Below are positions 5,117 through 8,665 of a DNA stretch of 8,665 nucleotides, piece by piece. The notes under the pieces were generated by a model. It was given only the letters and a program-made list of their open reading frames with translations. It was not told the origin of the DNA and did no database searches. The stretch is from the NCBI GenBank assembly GCA_030743445.1, contig JASLSL010000276.1, forward strand, positions 1 to 8,665, in the 5' to 3' direction. This DNA comes from Alphaproteobacteria bacterium (lineage in GTDB: Bacteria; Pseudomonadota; Alphaproteobacteria; UBA8366). Position 1 is the stretch's first letter, and the number at the start of each line of letters is the position of its first letter. The position numbers were made by a program, and so were the translations under genes.

Positions 5117-5256
5117 GGGCGTCAAGGGTAAGGACTCCGCGTCTGAGCACTTGGCGCCCCACTAATATGTGGGCCCGGGAGAGACGATTTCGAGGGACGA
5201 TTTCCCGGGGCAAAAAGGGCGAAGCCCGGCGCGTTTCCGCACCGGGCTTCTGTTTT
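5116..5256 (+). ncRNA. Candidate structured non-coding RNA (three hairpins, last one a terminator)
   Basis: Three consecutive long-armed hairpins are seen. Hairpin 1: GGGGCGTCAA (5116-5125) with TTGGCGCCCC (5151-5160), ten pairs with one G-U, loop 25. Hairpin 2: CCCGGGA (5174-5180) with TCCCGGG (5203-5209), its loop holding the direct repeat GACGATTTC (5183-5191 and 5196-5204). Hairpin 3: the terminator at 5221-5256. The block directly abuts the 32-base repeats, which might belong to the same transcript. It does not match any RNA family I can recognise (not SRP, tmRNA, RNase P or 6S). The alternative is a long structured 3' end of the GNAT-like mRNA, which stops 438 bases before the terminator. 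The 5' end is not determined; no convincing promoter was found. Confidence 0.4.
5221..5256 (+). terminator. Rho-independent terminator
   Basis: GAAGCCCGG (5221-5229) pairs with CCGGGCTTC (5242-5250). After one C/A mismatch GCG/CGC extends the stem to a TTTC loop, and TGTTTT follows. On the minus strand the same hairpin is followed by GCCCTTTTTG, so it may work in both directions. No annotated gene ends near it on either strand, which points to an unannotated transcript. Confidence 0.8.
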
Positions 5257-5333
5257 AAAGGCGTCAAACCTTTAATACTCCGCGTCTTCCGCACTTGCGC
5301 GCCGGTTTAATAACAGGCACTAGAATCGCCTGT

Positions 5334-5400
5334 CAACCAAATATTGTAGGTTAATAGTCAAAAATATCTAAATATAGTGATTTTAGGATCATAGACTTCA
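5334..5400. other. Very AT-rich tract upstream of the MORN gene
   Basis: Only 14 of the 60 bases at 5341-5400 are G or C, far below the rest of this GC-rich window. It contains the best promoter candidate for the MORN gene and a small hairpin ACAGGC/GCCTGT just before it (5313-5333). Possible roles are a promoter with UP-like DNA, a nucleoid-protein site, or a remnant of acquired DNA. No gene is seen in it. Confidence 0.7.
5351..5378 (+). promoter_or_regulatory. Putative promoter of the MORN-repeat gene
   Basis: TTAATA (5351-5356) and TATAGT (5373-5378, five of six to the -10 consensus) are 16 bases apart in the AT-rich tract. This would give a leader of about 140 bases before the ATG at 5527. 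Confidence 0.4.
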
Positions 5401-5526
5401 TTAGAATTCACTGTTCGGTGGTTGTCGCGAAGTCATTCGGCCAGAGACTCCGGCTCGCAAGTCGTTGATTGGCTTGGCGCCGCGCCATCGAGTATCGTCG
5501 CGGCCCTGAAGTCCGGAGGCCCGCCG

Positions 5527-6012
5527 ATGTTCCGAGGTTCCTTGACCGTCGTTTTCGCCCTGCTGGCCCTCGTAACCCCGGCCGTCGCCGGCGGCGCCGA
5601 GGACGGCGCGTGGATCAAGGCCGAGGGTCGCGACTGCAAGCTGTGGCATCCGGATCCCCTACCTGGCCAGAAGGTGCGTTGGCGGGGTAAGTGCGCGGGC
5701 GGGCTCGCCGAGGATTCCCATATTGCCGAGTGGTATACCGGCCAGCGCCCGCCCGACCGCTGCGAGTGCACCTACAAGGCCGGCAAGGCGCAGGGGTTGG
5801 GTGTCTTTCGCTGGGCCGACGGGGTGACCTATGCCGGCGAGTTCAAGGCCGGCCGGATCGAAGGCCAGGGTCAGATAAGTTACCCGGACAACGAGACCTA
5901 CGACGGCGAGTTCAAGAACGGTCTACCGAACGGCTTCGGCACACTCCATCTTCCCGACAGCACGCGCATCATGGGCAAGTTCAAGAATGGCGAGTTGATC
6001 AAGAACCCGTAG
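5527..6012 (+). CDS. Secreted MORN-repeat protein
   Basis: This 161-residue protein starts with a clear Sec signal peptide: MFRGSLTVVFALLALVTPAVA (1-21), with likely cleavage after Ala-Val-Ala. The mature part begins with a Cys-containing region (C37, C56, C79, C81; possibly disulphide-bonded) and then about three MORN repeats: YKAGKAQGLGVFRWADG (83-99), YAGEFKAGRIEGQGQISYPDNE (102-123), YDGEFKNGLPNGFGTLHLPDS (125-145), and a partial GKFKNGEL (150-157). MORN repeats form beta-hairpin arrays used for protein or lipid contact; this one should be periplasmic. No enzymatic domain is seen. Start: ATG at 5527 follows GGAGG (5515-5519) at 7 bases and begins the signal peptide, so upstream in-frame starts are rejected. 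It converges with the FAH-family gene. The partner is unknown. Confidence 0.85.
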   Translation: MFRGSLTVVFALLALVTPAVAGGAEDGAWIKAEGRDCKLWHPDPLPGQKVRWRGKCAGGLAEDSHIAEWYTGQRPPDRCECTYKAGKAQGLGVFRWADGVTYAGEFKAGRIEGQGQISYPDNETYDGEFKNGLPNGFGTLHLPDSTRIMGKFKNGELIKNP

Positions 6013-6022
6013 CTTTTTCATT

Positions 6023-6160
6023 CGTCATCCCGGGCGAACCCGCATGGCGGGTGAGACCCGGGACCCATTCCGTCAATCTCACGAAGTAGCCGGCCGCTCC
6101 GTTGGTTCTCAGGACTGGGTCCCGGATCGGTTCCGCTCCGCGGACCCGTCCGGGATGACG
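6023..6160. repeat. Palindromic intergenic repeat, copy 1
   Basis: The outer arms CGTCATCCCGG (6023-6033) and CCGGGATGACG (6150-6160) are exact reverse complements. Nested inside are CCGGGACCCA (6058-6067) and TGGGTCCCGG (6116-6125), also exact. It lies between the convergent ends of the MORN and FAH genes, 11 and 13 bases from their stops. Copy 2 at 8434-8569 shares CCGGATCGG and CCGTCCGGRATGAC. The GTCATCCC...GGGATGAC style is common among dispersed repeats of alphaproteobacteria; it carries no coding potential and may act as a bidirectional terminator or mRNA 3'-end stabiliser. Confidence 0.8.
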
Positions 6161-6173
6161 TTATAGAGATACC

Positions 6174-7358
6174 CTACAACAGCCCTCGTTTCGCCAAATT
6201 TGCCATCAGCGCCGCGGCGCCGAAGGTCCAGGGGACGATGGCGCGGCTGTGGTTTACCGTGTTCGCCAGCGTCCCGAGCTTCGGCGAGGCGATGGTCACC
6301 ACGTCGCCGACGCGATGGGTGAAGCCCTGACCCGGCCCGTCGCGGTCCTGGTTCGGGGTGAACATGGTGCCGGTATAGAGCACCAGGCCGTCGGGATACT
6401 GGTGATCGGCGTTGAGCGTCTGGCCGGCGATGTCCTCGATATCGCGGCTGATCTCGGTCATCGCACTGCCGTCCTCGAGCCGGAAGCCGTCGGTGCCCTC
6501 GACCGCGAGGGCGACCTCGGCACTCCTTATGTCGTCGAGCGTGAAGGTCTCGTCGACCAGACGGATGAAGGGTCCGAGCGCCGCCGACGCGTTGTTGTCC
6601 TTGGCCCGGCCGAGGAGCAGCGCGCTGCGGCCTTCGACGTCGCGCAGGTTGACGTCGTTGCCGAGGGTAGCGCCGACGATCCCGCCCTTGGCATTGATCA
6701 CCAGCGCCACTTCCGGCTCCGGGTTGTTCCAGACCGAGTCCGGGTGGATGCCGATCTCGGCGCCGAAGCCGACCGCCGACATCGGCTGCGCCTTGGTGAA
6801 GACCTCGACGTCGGGGCCGATGCCGACCTCGAGGTACTGCGACCACATGCCGGCCTCGACCAGCGCCGTCTTGACCTTGGCGGCCTCGTCTGAACCCGGC
6901 ACGACCTCCGACAGATCGACGCCGATCTCGGCCTGCAGCTCGCCGCGGATCGCCTCGGCGCGGGTCGGGTCGCCGTCGGTGCGCTCGTCGATCACCCGCT
7001 CCAACAGGCTGCGTACGAAGGTGACGCCGCAGGCGCGCACCGCCTGCAGGTCGGCGGGGGCGAGGAAATGGGGCTTCGAGGGGTCGTTGATGCCGGCGAC
7101 GCTGTTGGCGGCGATCTCGCGCCACGTGCTGATCTTCTCACCAGCGGTCCCGCGGGCGATCGCCACCGGGTCGGCGGCATTCGTCAGCGTCGCCGTGGTC
7201 GCGGCGGCGGCGGAGATGTCATGGACCCCGTCCTCGCGGATCGCCACGACCGAAGGGCCCGCCGCCTCGGGCCGCCAGACCCGCGCGACCAGCACGCCGG
7301 TGCAGCCGTCCTCGGGCAGGACTCCCTCCAGGATCGCTTCCCACGCTTGCCCCGCCAT
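6174..7358 (-). CDS. FAH-family enzyme, XylX-like (2-keto-3-deoxy sugar-acid dehydratase type)
   Basis: This is a 394-residue protein of the fumarylacetoacetate hydrolase superfamily. Residues 104-244 and the C-terminus resemble, from memory, Caulobacter XylX (2-keto-3-deoxy-D-xylonate dehydratase, similar length): VTFVRSLLERVIDER, MWSQYLEVGIGPDVEVFTK, NNPEPEVALV, LGNDVNLRDVEGRSALLL, AKDNNASAALGPF, QYPDGLVLYTGTMFTPNQDR, GQGFTHRVGD and the ending NLAKRGLL. Expected Mg ligands are Glu214 and Glu216 (PEPE) and Asp235 (GND). XylX-type enzymes dehydrate 2-keto-3-deoxy-pentonates to 2-oxoglutarate semialdehyde in the cytosol. No xylonate dehydratase or semialdehyde dehydrogenase is nearby, so the exact substrate is open. 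ATG at 7358 is preceded by GGAGGG at 6 bases. It is divergent from the PdxA-like gene, suggesting a shared substrate class (inference). Confidence 0.88.
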   Translation of the reverse strand: MAGQAWEAILEGVLPEDGCTGVLVARVWRPEAAGPSVVAIREDGVHDISAAAATTATLTNAADPVAIARGTAGEKISTWREIAANSVAGINDPSKPHFLAPADLQAVRACGVTFVRSLLERVIDERTDGDPTRAEAIRGELQAEIGVDLSEVVPGSDEAAKVKTALVEAGMWSQYLEVGIGPDVEVFTKAQPMSAVGFGAEIGIHPDSVWNNPEPEVALVINAKGGIVGATLGNDVNLRDVEGRSALLLGRAKDNNASAALGPFIRLVDETFTLDDIRSAEVALAVEGTDGFRLEDGSAMTEISRDIEDIAGQTLNADHQYPDGLVLYTGTMFTPNQDRDGPGQGFTHRVGDVVTIASPKLGTLANTVNHSRAIVPWTFGAAALMANLAKRGLL

Positions 7359-7456
7359 CCGTTACCCTCCGCCGTTTTGTGGAAACCCCCTGGAGGCGGT
7401 ATTGTCGCCACTCGATGGCCGGAAGGCCAGACCGTGTGATTGCCGGAGGAGTTGAG
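7359..7456. promoter_or_regulatory. Shared divergent promoter region of the FAH and PdxA-like genes
   Basis: This 98-base gap must hold both promoters and any common operator. It contains the GGAGGG ribosome binding site of the FAH gene on the minus strand and GGAGGA (7445-7450) of the PdxA-like gene. I could not fix -35/-10 elements or a clear palindrome. The short shared region suggests co-regulation. Confidence 0.4.
7445..7450 (+). promoter_or_regulatory. Ribosome binding site fixing a TTG start of the PdxA-like gene
   Basis: GGAGGA lies 6 bases before TTG at 7457, which opens MKPRIGLLLGDPNGIGPE, the normal N-terminus of the family. Upstream in-frame GTG (7379, 7436) and ATG (7415) codons lack such a site and would add unrelated residues. 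Confidence 0.7.
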
Positions 7457-8419
7457 TTGAAACCGCGCATCGGACTGTTGTTGGGCGATCCGAACGGGAT
7501 CGGCCCCGAACTCGCGGCCAAGCTGCTCGCCGATCCCGACCTGACCGGGTCGGCCGAGGTCACGGTGATCGCCGACGCGGGGGTGTTCGCGGCGGGGCAA
7601 GCGGTCGCTTGTCTTTCGCCGGCGGGAGACGCGATCGCCCTGCTGGACGAACCAAAAATGGCCGGCGACGAGCTTTGGCCCGGTACCGCGACCGCGGCCG
7701 GCGGGCGCTACATGCTGGCGGCGTGGCGCCTGGCGCTCGACATGTCGAAGGAAGGCGAGATCGACGCGATCTGTTTCGCTCCGCTGAACAAGCTGGCCTT
7801 GACCCTCGGCGACTCGCCCTTTGACGACGAACTGCACTTCATTGCCGACCACCTGGGTTTCACCGGCCGCGCCGGCGAGATCAACACCCAGGGCGGGCTC
7901 TGGACCAGCCGGGTCACCTCGCACGTGCCGCTCGCCGACGTCGCCGACCTGATCACCCGGGAGTCGGTGTTCGACAACATCGAGTTCGTCCATGAAATCC
8001 TGAAGTCGGCGGGTTACGCGGCGCCAAGGGTCGGCGTCGCGGCGCTCAACCCGCATGCGGGCGACGGCGGCTTGTTCGGGCGCGAAGAGATCGACGTCAT
8101 CGGACCGGCGGTCGAGCGCGCCCGGGAGGCGGGGATCGACGCCGATGGGCCCTATCCCTCGGACACCGTGTTCGTCCGGGCCCGGGGCGGCGCGTTCGAC
8201 GCCATCGTCACGATGTATCACGACCAAGGCCAGATCGCGATGAAGCTGATGGGCTTCGAGCGCGGGGTCACGGTCTTGGGCGGCCTGCCGGTGCCGATCG
8301 CCACGCCGGCGAGCGGTTCGGCCTACGACATCGTGGGCGAGAACAAGGCCGACCCGACGGCGATGAAGGAGGCCTTCAAGCTGGTGGTGAAAATGGCCGC
8401 GGGGCGGAAGGCGGCTTAG
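7457..8419 (+). CDS. PdxA-superfamily NAD-dependent dehydrogenase, probably not the PLP-pathway enzyme
   Basis: This 320-residue protein has the PdxA fold signatures: GDPNGIGPEL (10-19), FAPLNK (107-112), VTSHVPL (153-159), LNPHAGDGGLFGREE (198-211), GPYPSDTVF (231-239) and MYHDQG (253-258). His156, His200 and His255 match the three metal ligands of E. coli PdxA (H166, H211, H266), and Lys263 matches K274. Substrate residues differ: GHTE (H136/T137) is replaced by DELH (Glu125/Leu126 at those places), N283 by Thr272, R292 by Ile281, and the DHGTA motif by ASGSA (285-289). PdxA oxidises 4-phosphohydroxy-L-threonine with NAD and decarboxylates it; relatives act on D-threonate 4-phosphate or, like TphB, on a cyclic cis-diol dicarboxylate. 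A metal- and NAD-dependent hydroxyacid dehydrogenase on a non-phosphorylated substrate is my inference. Automatic pipelines would label it pdxA. TTG start chosen by ribosome binding site. Confidence 0.85.
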   Translation: MKPRIGLLLGDPNGIGPELAAKLLADPDLTGSAEVTVIADAGVFAAGQAVACLSPAGDAIALLDEPKMAGDELWPGTATAAGGRYMLAAWRLALDMSKEGEIDAICFAPLNKLALTLGDSPFDDELHFIADHLGFTGRAGEINTQGGLWTSRVTSHVPLADVADLITRESVFDNIEFVHEILKSAGYAAPRVGVAALNPHAGDGGLFGREEIDVIGPAVERAREAGIDADGPYPSDTVFVRARGGAFDAIVTMYHDQGQIAMKLMGFERGVTVLGGLPVPIATPASGSAYDIVGENKADPTAMKEAFKLVVKMAAGRKAA

Positions 8420-8433
8420 GCGTAAAGTGGTTC

Positions 8434-8569
8434 GTCATTCCCGCCTTCCCTTTCGGTCATTCCCGGGACAAGCGGGAATCCATGCCTGAGCGCTGCCGAA
8501 CGGCAGGTTGGTGCGGTCGGTATCTCTCCGGCATGAATTCCGGATCGGCCTACAGCCGTCCGGAATGAC
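8434..8569. repeat. Palindromic intergenic repeat, copy 2
   Basis: GTCATTCCCG occurs twice at the left (8434-8443 and 8456-8465); its GTCATTCC pairs with GGAATGAC (8562-8569). Inside, GGAATCCATGCC (8475-8486) and GGCATGAATTCC (8530-8541) pair with one mismatch. CCGGATCGG (8540-8548) and CCGTCCGGAATGAC (8556-8569) are shared with copy 1 except G to A at one place. The doubled left end suggests partial duplication or a nested insertion. It lies between the PdxA-like gene and the minus-strand gene end at 8606. Confidence 0.75.
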
Positions 8570-8605
8570 AAGTTGATTTGGCAGTGGGGCGCCGATGGAC
8601 TCGGT

Positions 8606-8665
8606 TTAGTCGATAATGTGATACACGGGGGCCTTCTCCATTTCCCACTCCCCGGATTCCCGGTC
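8606..8665 (-). CDS. C-terminal end of a minus-strand gene (partial)
   Basis: On the minus strand a frame open from the window edge encodes DRESGEWEMEKAPVYHIID and stops with TAA (8606-8608). The 19 residues look like an ordinary protein C-terminus, and a convergent gene end next to an intergenic repeat is plausible. The family cannot be recognised from so little, and chance openness over 19 codons is possible. Confidence 0.4.
   Translation of the reverse strand, partial: DRESGEWEMEKAPVYHIID

Noticed and set aside
4796..5165. Small proteins encoded through the 32-base repeats (all three plus frames open)
   Set aside because: The unit length shifts frame at every copy, openness in all frames reflects a lack of stop triplets in the unit, and there is no good ribosome binding site.
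4989..5400. Replication origin
   Set aside because: Repeats plus an AT-rich tract are suggestive, but DnaA-box matches are imperfect and no rep, dnaA or parAB gene is nearby.
6412..7455. Long plus-strand frame of 347 codons opposite the FAH gene
   Set aside because: GC-rich shadow of a clearly recognised family protein; its own translation matches nothing known and is Ser/Arg/Pro rich.
7184..8227. Long minus-strand frame of 347 codons opposite the PdxA-like gene
   Set aside because: Shadow frame; the plus-strand product has intact family motifs over its full length.

Overview
The window looks like a stretch of a GC-rich alphaproteobacterial chromosome, most likely Rhodospirillales or a close relative. 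The grounds are the Maf / short RNase E/G / YacG block, a PraR/PhrR-type XRE regulator, a PAS_5-family protein and a perfect FNR/FixK-type site. The order assignment is an inference from gene families; no rRNA or marker phylogeny is available.

Layout. (1) 2-2596, plus strand: the 3' part of a low-molecular-weight tyrosine phosphatase gene, then maf, a short RNase E/G and yacG. The last three are packed tightly (a 4-base overlap, then a 2-base gap) and are probably one housekeeping transcript for nucleotide-pool cleaning, RNA processing and gyrase control. (2) 2623-3918: a PAS_5 protein on the minus strand and an XRE-type regulator on the plus strand, divergent around a 303-base AT-richer region with a palindrome over the regulator's putative -35 box. 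(3) 4037-4112: tRNA-Phe(GAA) with encoded CCA and a recognisable promoter. (4) 4280-4783: a small GNAT-like protein preceded by a perfect FNR-type site and a perfect 10-base inverted repeat next to its ribosome binding site. (5) 4784-5526: a 743-base gene-free region holding four 32-base tandem repeats, three successive strong hairpins ending in an intrinsic terminator, and a very AT-rich tract (14 G/C in 60 bases at 5341-5400). (6) 5527-6012: a secreted MORN-repeat protein. (7) 6174-8419: a divergent pair, a XylX-like FAH-family enzyme (minus) and a PdxA-superfamily dehydrogenase (plus), suggestive of sugar-acid or related carboxylate catabolism. (8) 8606-8665: the last 19 codons of a probable minus-strand gene.

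Two diverged copies of a palindromic GTCATYCC...GGRATGAC element (6023-6160 and 8434-8569) each lie between convergent gene ends.

The items most worth follow-up are the structured, repeat-bearing region at 4989-5256, which looks like an unannotated RNA or DNA-level regulatory locus. Next is the PdxA homologue, which keeps all three metal histidines but has lost the residues that bind the phosphorylated substrate in E. coli PdxA. No complete new multi-gene system can be claimed from this sequence.
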